64,000 nucleotides of DNA, taken from assembly GCA_934254675.1 (NCBI GenBank), contig CAKQLP010000004.1, forward strand, positions 62,001 through 126,000. Direction: 5' to 3'. Position 1 is the stretch's first letter. Every line of letters begins with the position of its first letter. Below the pieces are notes generated by a model. That model was not told the DNA's origin and did not search any database. It saw only the letters and a program-made list of their open reading frames with translations. A program made the translations under genes and the position numbers. Source of the stretch: an uncultured Alphaproteobacteria bacterium (lineage in GTDB: Bacteria; Pseudomonadota; Alphaproteobacteria; RF32; CAG-239). Positions 51,341 through 60,043 of the stretch are shown here, piece by piece.

Positions 51341-52431
51341 TAGGCGCGGCGTAAAGCGCGTTTCATATATTGTTGTGTAATATTATATTCCGAATCATAA
51401 AAAGTTTCTTTTGATTTGACGTTTAATTTTTCGGATACTTTGTTTCTAAAATATTGTTCAAGGTTATAAGTAACAAGTTCCATCGGTATGGATAAATACG
51501 TTTCTGCATGGTTTTGTAAATAATCCAAGCGGTGGCTGAACATTTCTTCCATTTCAGGAAATTCTGGATAGTTAACATTAGATTGCGCAATATGCGTTGT
51601 TTCGTGAAAAGCTAAAGTCAAACATTCAATGCCGTTATACTTTTTTAAAAAATCTTTATTTAGATAAATATCTTGATAATCCGCATAAGCATCTGCTTGC
51701 GTCCATTCTGCCACTTGTTCGTCATTGTTTATCTGTTTTTGGCTTAGATAATGAATTTTCGGCGGTTTGACACCGTTCACTTTTGCGGTTATGCGACTGG
51801 TTTCACTTAAAATAAAACGCTGTTCCTTTTCTGGCAAGGAATGAAAATTTTCCAATTTATTTTTTATATCAGGCAAAGAAGCTATTTCAGATACAATTTG
51901 TCGTACTTTTTGGTATTCGTTTTCCATAAAGCGTGGAGAAATTTTAAGTTGAAGCAAAGCTTGGAATTTTTCACTATTTTGTTCGATAAATTCATTTTGG
52001 TGCAAGCGTTGTTGTTCTGTTGGGAAAATTGTTTGCGCATAAGAAAATAGAATATCAAGTTTTTTCCGATTGCTTAAATTTTCTAACAATCTTGGCGAAG
52101 CCTTGCGCAAAATACGTTGATTGCGGCGTTTGTTTGTTGGCATAAAATAAATTCCATGGTCAGAGCAATCATAAATCATATCGCCAAAATGTTGATAAGA
52201 TGTTTCATTTAAGTTATCCAGTGTAAAGCCTTTTATTTTAATCCAAATATCTTTTTTATTTTGTCCGCTGACGCATTTGTAATTCTTAAATATTTCTTTT
52301 ATCTTTTGAATATGGCTTGGGCGATAAACCTTAAATTTTACAAATTCATATGCATAGTCGTCTATATTTGGAACTATGTTTAAAATATCAGTGTGGCGTT
52401 CGAGCCATATATAATCAGCTTTATTTATCAT
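51337..52431 (-). CDS. Second protein with an HExxH zinc-protease-like motif
   Basis: The 364-residue protein is not recognised. Residues 276-280 are HETTH in ECLTLAFHETTHIAQSN, the HExxH zinc-binding and catalytic pattern. A conserved Glu about 17 residues on (PEMEEMFSHR) could be the third ligand. No signal peptide or membrane helix. The N-terminal part (FTLDNLNETSYQHFGDMIYD, KRRNQRILRKASPRLLENL) is charged and helical. Its stop overlaps the end of the convergent Smr gene by four bases. Its motif context resembles that of the 6686-8626 protein, but the rest differs. Confidence 0.5.
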   Translation of the reverse strand: MINKADYIWLERHTDILNIVPNIDDYAYEFVKFKVYRPSHIQKIKEIFKNYKCVSGQNKKDIWIKIKGFTLDNLNETSYQHFGDMIYDCSDHGIYFMPTNKRRNQRILRKASPRLLENLSNRKKLDILFSYAQTIFPTEQQRLHQNEFIEQNSEKFQALLQLKISPRFMENEYQKVRQIVSEIASLPDIKNKLENFHSLPEKEQRFILSETSRITAKVNGVKPPKIHYLSQKQINNDEQVAEWTQADAYADYQDIYLNKDFLKKYNGIECLTLAFHETTHIAQSNVNYPEFPEMEEMFSHRLDYLQNHAETYLSIPMELVTYNLEQYFRNKVSEKLNVKSKETFYDSEYNITQQYMKRALRRAY

Positions 52432-52546
52432 GAAAAAAGTATAATACTTTTTTGACTAAAAATAAACAAAATTTTTAAAATTTTAATTTTAACAACTTTT
52501 TAACTTCAATATTTGCATAATAGAGTAGATAATTAGGGAGATTAAA

Positions 52547-52822
52547 ATGAAAAAATTATTTATATTGGGATTTGTAGCATTAGTTGCTGCTTGTTCTTCA
52601 TCACCAAAAGAAACTTATCCATATGGTTTAAGCGAATCTGAATGGAATCAACTTTCTATTAAAGATAAGACAAGAATTCGCCGAGATTTTTATTTTTATG
52701 AAAAAGGACAAGTGAATTTTGTAAATCCGGATATGGATATTGAAGGTAAAAAAGAGCAACCGAATGTATATCAAAAGAAAATTCAGAAAAAAATTGAAGC
52801 GCGAGAAGCTGTTTTAGAATAA
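52547..52822 (+). CDS. Small lipoprotein
   Basis: The 91-residue product begins MKKLFILGFVALVAACSSS, with lipobox V-A-A-C. A short charged mature chain follows, with SESEWNQLSIKDKTRIRRDF and a helical, Lys-rich C-terminus. No domain is recognised. AGGGAGA lies eight bases before the ATG. It is monocistronic, between the zincin-like gene and prepilin 2, with a bidirectional terminator. Confidence 0.8.
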   Translation: MKKLFILGFVALVAACSSSPKETYPYGLSESEWNQLSIKDKTRIRRDFYFYEKGQVNFVNPDMDIEGKKEQPNVYQKKIQKKIEAREAVLE

Positions 52823-52829
52823 AAATCAT

Positions 52830-52857
52830 AAAAAACTCTCAATAACGAGAGTTTTTT
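52830..52857. terminator. Bidirectional terminator between the small lipoprotein and prepilin 2
   Basis: AAAAACTCTC pairs with GAGAGTTTTT across a six-base loop, with A- and T-runs on either side. Confidence 0.9.
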
Positions 52858-52860
52858 TCA

Positions 52861-53808
52861 TTAAGGAATAAAGTATAAGACTAGATCACATTTATTTTCA
52901 GTTGTACAACTTTTACAGAACTGGGTCATTTTTATCGGCGTCATGTTTTTAAAGCAGTTTTTTCGAGAGTTGGTACAATACTGCCTTCCATAAATAAGAC
53001 CATCTCTTGTATAGTGACTGTCGTTAATATCAGCCTGATTTCGAAGCTCAAACCTATTAATATTACCATTTTCAGCATCAAAGGCTGTGACAGCTTTAAT
53101 AATGTTCTTGCATTGGTTTTCAGAACTTAGGGAAAAAGTGTTATTTATGGTTTTAAGATTAATTTGTAAATGAAACGCGACACTAGAACATGGTGCAAAA
53201 GAATCATCTGGTTGTCGGCATGAGTCAATACCATAAGATAAAATAAATTTATTTCCAAATCGATCTTGAGCGGTTTCATTAGAGATAAGCTTCATGTCGT
53301 CAGGTAAATATCCAAGAGCATTGATAGCGCCCATAAGACCATTTATTCTGGTTGTTGATTGGTTACGGTAGTCTTGTTTGAAAGTGTCACGAAGTTCTAA
53401 TATATGATAAATAAGGGAATTGATTTGCTCAAGCTGTTTGTGTGATTGATAAGTTTCCATGGCTTTGCTGAATCCCTGAATACCGCCGACGGATAGCACC
53501 CCAATAATGGCCAGAACGCCGAGCATTTCAATCATGCTTCGTCCGCACTGCACACCATCTACTAGGAATTTTCGCGCTCGTGTACCTCTTTTGTACACGT
53601 CGCTTAAAAATCCCGTCGTATCTGGTGCACATTGTGGACGAAGGTTGTTTTGGGAAAACTCGTTTAGCTGGTGTCTGCTTGAAATTTTCGCGCTCGTGTA
53701 CTCTTTTTGTACACGTCGCTTAAAAATTCCGGCGCATTCACGCACAACATCAAAGCCCTTGATAAGACTCCGTTTTCTGTCATACTCGGGCGTGACCCGA
53801 GTATCCAA
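52861..53808 (-). CDS. Type IV prepilin-like protein 2 (candidate phase-variable; start upstream)
   Basis: The globular and pilin part is clear: QCG|RSMIEMLGVLAIIGVLS, with Glu at position 5 after the Gly cleavage site. A hydrophobic helix and a Cys-rich C-terminal domain (CTNSRKNCF, CKSCTTENKC) follow. The coordinates given start at a TTG and are only a lower bound. The frame is open without a stop up to the TC tract at 53998-54012, and a good ribosome site and ATG lie at 54035 but one dinucleotide out of frame. Removing one TC unit would give a 390-residue protein. The leader includes two copies of a 49-bp repeat and a palindromic module. Confidence 0.7.
   Translation of the reverse strand: MDTRVTPEYDRKRSLIKGFDVVRECAGIFKRRVQKEYTSAKISSRHQLNEFSQNNLRPQCAPDTTGFLSDVYKRGTRARKFLVDGVQCGRSMIEMLGVLAIIGVLSVGGIQGFSKAMETYQSHKQLEQINSLIYHILELRDTFKQDYRNQSTTRINGLMGAINALGYLPDDMKLISNETAQDRFGNKFILSYGIDSCRQPDDSFAPCSSVAFHLQINLKTINNTFSLSSENQCKNIIKAVTAFDAENGNINRFELRNQADINDSHYTRDGLIYGRQYCTNSRKNCFKNMTPIKMTQFCKSCTTENKCDLVLYFIP
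53567..53615. repeat. 49-bp direct repeat, unit 1
   Basis: Shares its full length with 53683-53731 with few differences, 116 bases apart. Contains CGTGTAC-N7-GTACACG, a 7-bp stem. On the minus strand it is read within the prepilin 2 leader as FLSDVYKRGTRARKF. Confidence 0.75.
53683..53731. repeat. 49-bp direct repeat, unit 2
   Basis: Second copy of the repeat at 53567, also with the CGTGTAC stem. It is read in a different frame, IFKRRVQKEYTSAKIS, yet both frames are open. Confidence 0.75.
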
Positions 53809-54052
53809 AGAAGAGTGTTTGACATGGATTCTCGGAATAAATCCGAGAATGACGTTTGAAAATTGGTTAACATTTAAGGTACGGTTGAGAATGACGGAGA
53901 ATAGGGTATTCCGTTCATCCTTAAATTTTTTCCCAAAGTGGCGAAAACCATGTGTAGAAGCTTTAAAACGCTCTGAAATCGAATGTTTAGGATTTACAGA
54001 GAGAGAGAGAGACCTTTGCTAAGCTTATTTTTCATCTTTCTTTCCTCTTTTT
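53782..54052 (-). repeat. Repeat element, copy B, upstream of prepilin 2
   Basis: Inverted relative to copy A at 30160-30390. The TC tract is at 53998-54012 and the ATTCTCGGA stem-loop at 53828-53850. The second stem is at 53782-53804. Copy B carries an extra 42 bases between two GTCATTCTC direct repeats, a multiple of three. Confidence 0.8.
53994..54035 (-). CDS. 13-residue leader ORF ending at a TC tract (copy B)
   Basis: GAGGA is spaced seven bases before the ATG; the product is MKNKLSKGLSLSL, identical to the copy A peptide. The stop follows the 15-nt TC tract directly. It is either the off-phase product of prepilin 2 or a repeat-borne short ORF. Confidence 0.45.
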   Translation of the reverse strand: MKNKLSKGLSLSL

Positions 54053-54100
54053 TTATAAAGTATAAATAGAAAGTATATATTAAAAGTTAATATGTTGTTA

Positions 54101-54128
54101 AAAAAAAGCCCTCATTATTTGAAGGCTT
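54101..54128 (-). terminator. Terminator of tRNA-Thr(CGT)
   Basis: On the minus strand AAGCCTTC pairs with GAGGGCTT (one G-T pair) across a seven-base loop, followed by a T-run. Confidence 0.75.
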
Positions 54129-54135
54129 AAAAGAA

Positions 54136-54211
<76 letters not shown>

Positions 54212-54260
54212 AAACACAATAATAAATAAAGCACTTTTCTTTAATTTGCAAGTGTTAACT

Positions 54261-56678
54261 TTATTCTGTGTCACCTTTTTTGAGGGCGTAGAATTGGTTT
54301 TCTTGCGCCACTTTTTCACCAGAGTGGATAACAATTTGCGGGAATGGAATTTCTATTCCTTCTTCAATAAAACGTTTATTTATGGCAAAACGCAGGTCGC
54401 TTGGTACAATCCAACCTTTCCATATATCATTGGTGTAGCAACGTAGTTCAAAAGTCAAACTGCTGTCGGCAAAATCTTTAAATAGAACATAAGGCGCCGG
54501 ATTTTTCATAACATATTTATGCGCTAAAGCACATTCAAGCAAAATTTTGCGTACTTTTTCTACATCCGAACCATAAGCTACTCCGACAGTAATACTTTGG
54601 CGGGAGATATTGTCGCCGTGTGTTAAGTTAACAATGGAACTAGATAACAATGTGGCGTTTGGCACAATCACACTGGTGCGGTTAAAACTTTCCATTTCAG
54701 TCGAGCGAATGTTAATTTGCTTAATTTTGCCTTCTGTGTCGTTCATTATGACCCAGTCACCGACTTTAAACGGACGTTCAAATAAAATGATGATACCGGA
54801 TACAAGGTTTTTAATCACATCCTGCAAACCAAAACCGATACCAACTGAAAGAGCACCGGCGATGAAAGCGAGGTTGGTTAAGTCAACACCAACGGCAATA
54901 ATAGCCAGCAAGCATGAGATTATAAAACCGACAAAGCTTATACCTGAAACCAAAGAGTGTTTTATACCATCATCAATATCCATATTGTTAAATACATTTG
55001 AGGCTAAGTGTTTTTTTATCAGTTTAACCACAGTTAGGGAAATGAAAAACACCATAATACCAAAAGCAATAGCAATTAAAGAAATCTGCACTCCGCCAAT
55101 TTTAAAGCCGAACAAAAGTTTTTTACCCATTTGGATCATAAAATCACCAGGCAACCCCCAAAGATTTAGTAAAATAAAAATAAGGGCTAAAACTAAAATA
55201 GGGTTAATCAGTGAAGTGAGCCAAAACTCTATCTTACTGACGTTGCGTTTGGTTATTTTGATGGATTTCATCCATGGACTGGCTAAAACTATGCGTTTTA
55301 AAATATCAATAAAGGCACGGCGAAACAGTTCAAAAACGCCAATGATAATCATGGATAAAATAAAGTTACGCAAAATAAAAGAAGATAATTCCGGATAACC
55401 AATTAACGATAAACCAAAAGTTGTGGCTAAAAGCAGATTGCTGGCAACCATAATTTTGAATCCACTGTCAAGAGAATCCGTTTCATCTTCATTTTCTTCA
55501 ATTGTTTCGGATGTTATACCATTCATTTCCCGATAAGTGTCAACAGATATTTTGATAATCCAAATCAGGAAAAAGGCCTTAACAGCACATGAAATCATTG
55601 TCAGAAAGTGAATCGTATCAATCGGGTATTTGGCTTTTTGCGCTACAATAACCTGGATAAGAGCAATGGCGTTACAGATGATGAACATAAATACTACACG
55701 GGTAAAACGCAAAGCTTTTTCATTTGGAATATTTATCAGCCGCCATTGTTCATAATTGGGTGCAAATATCACTCGGGAAATAGTGGCTTCAATAATGGCT
55801 AAAAATGAAGAAAAGCCGGTAATCATGAGAACGTGACCAAGCAGACTGTCACCAAAAATTTTGGTACTGACCATCCAAATCATACCTGCACCGACAAACG
55901 CGTCGGGAATCAATCCGCGGGCAATAGCCACAGCAATAGCCGCCACTACTTTGCGACTGAAGTGCGGTAATTCTACATCCTCTTTATAACCCCAGTGGGT
56001 TAAAATGTATTTACGCAAGATAATAGCTACGGCCAAAGCCGCAATTAAAATCAAAGCCATAGAAACTATGCTTAAAATTGTGTAGCTGCGGTCACTTTTT
56101 GGGATACTTTGATACCAATCAATCGGGGATTTTGTTATATCCCAAAAGAAAATGGCATAAAGCTTGAGGCTATTGAAGAAAACCATTGGATTAATCAACG
56201 CTGATTGTTTGGTAATTAAATCACCGTAAACTTTTTTGCTTCGGGCATTTAAAACTTGCGTAGTTAAATCTTCTATTTTAACAATAAGCAAATCCGCTTC
56301 TTTTAAAACACGATCTTCGGCGGTTAACTCTTTAGTTAAGCTGTTGCGCTGGTTTGTTATAACTTTGTCTTCAGTGGCTCCGTCTTTGGGGTCTCCCAAT
56401 GCGTCAAGCTGTTTTTGAATGTATTTAATATCTTTGTCTAAATCTTTACGGGAAGCACTTATCTGCGCTTCTTGGTCGCTTAAATAACTGACATATTCGT
56501 TTATGTTATCTTCAGTTAGATTTTCATTTTTTAAAGCGTTGTCTATTTGCTCAAGTTTTTTATTAATTTTATTAAAATCAATGGTATTTTTTGTAGCATT
56601 ACTATCAGCAAATGCCGGCATTAAAAAGAAAACAGCGGCAAAAAAAGCAAAAAAGGCAGTTTTGAAAAATTTAAACAT
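54261..56678 (-). CDS. MscS/MscK-type mechanosensitive channel
   Basis: The 805-residue protein has a signal peptide (AAVFFLMPAFADSN). A periplasmic coiled coil (about residues 28-150) and around ten membrane helices follow. The MscS core is conserved: pore helix region VGIGFGLQDVIKNLVSGIII, then FERPFKVGDWVIMNDTEGKI and the cytosolic beta domain VPNATLLSSSIVNLTHGDN. It protects against osmotic downshock and may be K+-sensitive as in MscK; ligand control is not visible. The neighbouring asd-like gene ends upstream by only eight bases, so they may be cotranscribed. Confidence 0.9.
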   Translation of the reverse strand: MFKFFKTAFFAFFAAVFFLMPAFADSNATKNTIDFNKINKKLEQIDNALKNENLTEDNINEYVSYLSDQEAQISASRKDLDKDIKYIQKQLDALGDPKDGATEDKVITNQRNSLTKELTAEDRVLKEADLLIVKIEDLTTQVLNARSKKVYGDLITKQSALINPMVFFNSLKLYAIFFWDITKSPIDWYQSIPKSDRSYTILSIVSMALILIAALAVAIILRKYILTHWGYKEDVELPHFSRKVVAAIAVAIARGLIPDAFVGAGMIWMVSTKIFGDSLLGHVLMITGFSSFLAIIEATISRVIFAPNYEQWRLINIPNEKALRFTRVVFMFIICNAIALIQVIVAQKAKYPIDTIHFLTMISCAVKAFFLIWIIKISVDTYREMNGITSETIEENEDETDSLDSGFKIMVASNLLLATTFGLSLIGYPELSSFILRNFILSMIIIGVFELFRRAFIDILKRIVLASPWMKSIKITKRNVSKIEFWLTSLINPILVLALIFILLNLWGLPGDFMIQMGKKLLFGFKIGGVQISLIAIAFGIMVFFISLTVVKLIKKHLASNVFNNMDIDDGIKHSLVSGISFVGFIISCLLAIIAVGVDLTNLAFIAGALSVGIGFGLQDVIKNLVSGIIILFERPFKVGDWVIMNDTEGKIKQINIRSTEMESFNRTSVIVPNATLLSSSIVNLTHGDNISRQSITVGVAYGSDVEKVRKILLECALAHKYVMKNPAPYVLFKDFADSSLTFELRCYTNDIWKGWIVPSDLRFAINKRFIEEGIEIPFPQIVIHSGEKVAQENQFYALKKGDTE

Positions 56679-56686
56679 ATATTTTC

Positions 56687-57691
56687 CTATTTTTTAAGAA
56701 GTTTTTTCAAAATATTAAAAGCGTTTTGAGCTGTTCCGGCGCGCAAATCATCGGCAACGCACCAAAAACTAAAACCATTTTCTACGGACACATCCTGTCG
56801 CAAACGACTGACGTAAACATCGTTTTCGCCTTGAACATCATTAATTGAAACATATCCGCAATCAACATGTTTATCAAAAACCACAACGCCTTCTGTTTCT
56901 CGCATTTGGTTGCGAATGTTGTCGATGTCAACATCATTAGCGCATTCAACATTAACAAACTCGCCAATTCCAATAAAAGCAGGAATCACAGCGCAATTGG
57001 CGTGGACTTTTACTTCTGACCCAAGAATTTTTTTTATCTCGACATTAGCGGCCCATTCATATTTTGTTTCATCGCCAATAAATTCACCAACTTGAGGCAG
57101 TACATTAAAAGCAATTTGCTTGTGAAAAATTTTTTCATCATCAACAATTGGCTCGTTCATAAATATTTTACGGGTTTGAGCAAATAATTCGTCCATTGCT
57201 TCGCGACCATAAATTGACGCAGCCATATAGGTGTTAATAACCAAGCGTTTAATCTTGTGTGTTTCCGCCACTTTTTGTAAAGGCAACATAATTTGAGTGA
57301 CTTGCGGAGACGGAACAGCTATAATGCCTTTTGGGGCATCAGATATTTTTTCATCATTTAAGCCGGCGATAACTAATGGAACGTCAGAATCCGCGGAATA
57401 AGCTGAAGAACAGTCGATAACCATAACTTTTTTAGCTGTGGCATGCGGAATATAGCGTTTGGCAATTTCTTCTGAAGTAGCAAAAACAGCTAATTTGACA
57501 GAAGAAAAATCAAAATCATCCAAGTTCCAAACATCCATATCCACATCTTCGCCATAAGAAACCTGTGTGCCTAGCGGACTATTGATATCAACAGCAAAAA
57601 TGTTGTCGGCAGCGGTTCCGTTTTCTTCCAAAATGTTTAATAATTCACGACCTAAGCTATTGTTTACACCAACTATGGCAATTTTATTCAT
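56687..57691 (-). CDS. Aspartate-semialdehyde dehydrogenase-like protein lacking the catalytic Cys
   Basis: The 334-residue protein has the Asd fold: a Rossmann opening MNKIAIVGVNNSLGRELL, then VIDCSSAYSADSDVPLVIAG. At the active-site position, where Asd has N-P-N-C-S/T, it reads AVPSPQVTQIML (about residues 125-136), so the catalytic Cys is missing. The usual R-V-P-V...GHS motif is also changed, to AVIPAFIGIGEF. This resembles USG-1-type inactive paralogues more than active Asd. The ATG at 57689-57691 has AGAGG eight bases upstream. The gene may have a structural or regulatory role. Confidence 0.7.
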   Translation of the reverse strand: MNKIAIVGVNNSLGRELLNILEENGTAADNIFAVDINSPLGTQVSYGEDVDMDVWNLDDFDFSSVKLAVFATSEEIAKRYIPHATAKKVMVIDCSSAYSADSDVPLVIAGLNDEKISDAPKGIIAVPSPQVTQIMLPLQKVAETHKIKRLVINTYMAASIYGREAMDELFAQTRKIFMNEPIVDDEKIFHKQIAFNVLPQVGEFIGDETKYEWAANVEIKKILGSEVKVHANCAVIPAFIGIGEFVNVECANDVDIDNIRNQMRETEGVVVFDKHVDCGYVSINDVQGENDVYVSRLRQDVSVENGFSFWCVADDLRAGTAQNAFNILKKLLKK

Positions 57692-57777
57692 AACGAACCT
57701 CTTTAAAAAACTTTTAACAATAATGTCATCATAAAACAAAAATATTTACAAATAAATAAAATTTGTAGAATTTAATA

Positions 57778-57808
57778 AAAAAAGACATCTCTAAAAAGAG
57801 ATGTCTTT
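57778..57808 (-). terminator. Terminator downstream of the 57825 gene
   Basis: AAAGACATCTCT and AGAGATGTCTTT form a 12-bp stem with a four-base loop and T-run on the minus strand. Confidence 0.85.
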
Positions 57809-57824
57809 GAAAGTGTTCGTTCAA

Positions 57825-58382
57825 TTATCTTTCATGGTAGAGATTGAATTCATCTTCAAATTCTTCTTCAATCGCATCTTCCTCATCGTCAGCCAGAGCA
57901 TTGACGACAATAGATGAAATTGGAGTCAGTCGCTGGCGCGGCTTTTGCGACTTATAGGAGAGCGGATGATAGCGTTTGAAACCATTTACAGTGTCTTTCA
58001 GCCCGTACAAGGTGTCGTTAATACTGAAAGTGTCTTGGATTTCTGTTTCAGACGCGATAACAGTTGGATCAACAACTTGTGTTGAGCCTGTCTCTACGTC
58101 AACAATCACCGCAAGTTCGCCGGCGTGTTTTATAAAAGCAACAAAAGGTTTATTGCTTTTCTTCTTCAGTAAAGGAACTCGGAGCACAAGTTGTACCAAG
58201 TGTACACCGGTTTCACATTTCTCGATATTGACAAGATGTGGATTTTTCTTGTTAAAGTCTTTGAGAGCCTTAACAGCCTTTACATTGACCAAAACACCAT
58301 TCAATTTCTCCAAAGCAATAGACTTGCACATAATTAAAAAAATTAAAGTTAATAATAAATTCAATACCAAACTATATAACAT
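57825..58382 (-). CDS. Uncharacterised protein with possible membrane anchor
   Basis: I do not recognise this 185-residue protein. From the first ATG it begins with a hydrophobic segment (YSLVLNLLLTLIFLIM) suited to a signal anchor. The next ATG, 17 codons later, would give a soluble protein. The body is a mixed alpha/beta sequence with VNIEKCETGVHLVQLVLRV and a basic patch (KSQKPRQRL). The last 30 residues are strongly acidic (DDEEDAIEEEFEDEF). No good ribosome site at either start. It is convergent with nothing and stands alone between the Asd-like and EptA-like genes. Confidence 0.5.
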   Translation of the reverse strand: MLYSLVLNLLLTLIFLIMCKSIALEKLNGVLVNVKAVKALKDFNKKNPHLVNIEKCETGVHLVQLVLRVPLLKKKSNKPFVAFIKHAGELAVIVDVETGSTQVVDPTVIASETEIQDTFSINDTLYGLKDTVNGFKRYHPLSYKSQKPRQRLTPISSIVVNALADDEEDAIEEEFEDEFNLYHER

Positions 58383-58421
58383 TCTTTTTTGGCAAAATCA
58401 AGTGTTTTTTTTGTAAATTTG

Positions 58422-60017
58422 TCAATTTTTATTAAAGCAATTGTAAAAGATGTCTAAATCTTGATTATATTCTTGTGCTGAAATTCCACCTATTTTTAAA
58501 AGGGAATGGAAAATATTATCGTGTGAATAATTATTTTGGATTTGATTTTTTAAGCATTTTTTATCTAGTTTCAAAGCGGAAAGCGTTTTTTTATCCGCCC
58601 ATATAAAAAATGGAACGTGTGTTTGCTCTTTGGGAGCAACAACATAAGGCGCTGAATGTAAATAAATATTATATTCGCCTAAAGATTCTCCATGGTCTGA
58701 AACATAAAACAACATACTGTTATATTCCGGATTTTTTTGTAATATTGAAATGATATCAGCTAAATTTTGCGAGGTGTAAAGAATGGTATTGTCATAGGTG
58801 TTGATAATTTCTTCGGTTGTGCATTGATTGAGTTTTTCTGTGTTGCAAACCGGAACGAATCGGCTAAAATCTTTTGGATAACGTTTATAATAAGTCGGAC
58901 CGTGGCTACCGGCTTGATGCATGACAATCAGAGTATTTGTGGAAAGTGTGTCTAATTGCTTTTTCATTTCATTTGTCAGAATTGAATCAAAACATGTTCC
59001 GGCTCCGGTCGGACAAGGAGTATGTGTTTCAACACGTGTGCAGACACCTTTGCAGTCACTGTTATTTTCAATCCATATTACTTTCCAGCCGTTTTTTTTG
59101 AATATATCTAACACATTTTCTGTGTATTCCAGACTTCCGTTATCAAATTCCGTGCGATTATCTTTGGCAAACATACAAGGAACAGAAACGGCGGTTGAGG
59201 TTCCGCAAGAAGTCATATTGGTGAAATTTATAATATTATCAAGATAGGGCATTAAAGGTTTATTTGTGGCGCGGTTATAACCGTTCAACGAGAAATTTGC
59301 AGCACGGGCTGTTTCTCCTATCATAAAAACAATCAACATTGGTTTATTGTTTATCCAATATTTATAAAAATGAGAGTTCTCACCAATCGGAGTAAATTTA
59401 TGGCTTGCACGCAAGTCATGTTTTATGGTGGAACTGATTGCGCCGATATAGTTAACAGGAATAAGTAAATATTTGACAGGTTTATTATTGCGAACAAATT
59501 GCGCCACGTCTTTGCTGTTGGGAACAATAATTGCCGCGAACAGTAGCAGGCATAAAGCCAGCAAACCGCCGCGCTGCTTAATTTTTTTGGTTTCCGCAAA
59601 ATTGAGCTGGCAGATAATAAATGTCGGTATTCCGCCTAAAGCCAAAATATAAAAAAACAATGTAAAGTTTAGCAATTCAGTAGTTTCATGCAAATTTGTT
59701 TGTAGAACATTGCGCAGCATTTCTTCATCAATAGCGACATGATAGTTTTTTACAAAATAAAAAACGCCGCTGTTTAGTATTAAAAAGAAAACAGATAAAG
59801 GCTTAACCGTCCATTTCCAAAAAAGCAGAATACCGCAAATAGTTAAAAGAAGCCAAATTACAAAAAAAGAGCCAATCATAAACAACAAACTTTGACTCAG
59901 TTCAAAAATTTTTTCAAAGAATACGCAATTAAAAGCCAGCAAAGTGTACAGCATGTAGAAAATGCTGTACACTTCAATATTTAGAGAAAAGGTTCGGAAC
60001 AATCGTGATTTTATCAT
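58422..60017 (-). CDS. Phosphoethanolamine transferase, EptA/sulfatase family
   Basis: These inner-membrane enzymes move phosphoethanolamine from PE to lipid A or other glycans and reduce sensitivity to cationic peptides. The 531-residue protein has five N-terminal membrane helices and the alkaline-phosphatase-fold domain. MIGETARAANFSLNGYNR contains the catalytic Thr, then CGTSTAVSVPCMF, VSDHGESLGE and cysteines of the periplasmic disulfides. The substrate is not fixed; the PE donor would come from psd-pssA at 30866. Eleven bases of 5' overlap with nothing; it precedes no operon partner. Confidence 0.87.
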   Translation of the reverse strand: MIKSRLFRTFSLNIEVYSIFYMLYTLLAFNCVFFEKIFELSQSLLFMIGSFFVIWLLLTICGILLFWKWTVKPLSVFFLILNSGVFYFVKNYHVAIDEEMLRNVLQTNLHETTELLNFTLFFYILALGGIPTFIICQLNFAETKKIKQRGGLLALCLLLFAAIIVPNSKDVAQFVRNNKPVKYLLIPVNYIGAISSTIKHDLRASHKFTPIGENSHFYKYWINNKPMLIVFMIGETARAANFSLNGYNRATNKPLMPYLDNIINFTNMTSCGTSTAVSVPCMFAKDNRTEFDNGSLEYTENVLDIFKKNGWKVIWIENNSDCKGVCTRVETHTPCPTGAGTCFDSILTNEMKKQLDTLSTNTLIVMHQAGSHGPTYYKRYPKDFSRFVPVCNTEKLNQCTTEEIINTYDNTILYTSQNLADIISILQKNPEYNSMLFYVSDHGESLGEYNIYLHSAPYVVAPKEQTHVPFFIWADKKTLSALKLDKKCLKNQIQNNYSHDNIFHSLLKIGGISAQEYNQDLDIFYNCFNKN

Positions 60018-60043
60018 AAGTGTACGTCCCTTTTCTGTTTTTT

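Noticed and set aside
53507..54022. 171-codon plus-strand ORF opposite prepilin 2
   Set aside because: It is antisense to the prepilin leader and repeats, without a ribosome site or recognisable domain.
57825..58382. Toxin-antitoxin or secreted effector call for the acidic-tailed unknown protein
   Set aside because: Nothing in the sequence or neighbours supports a specific function.
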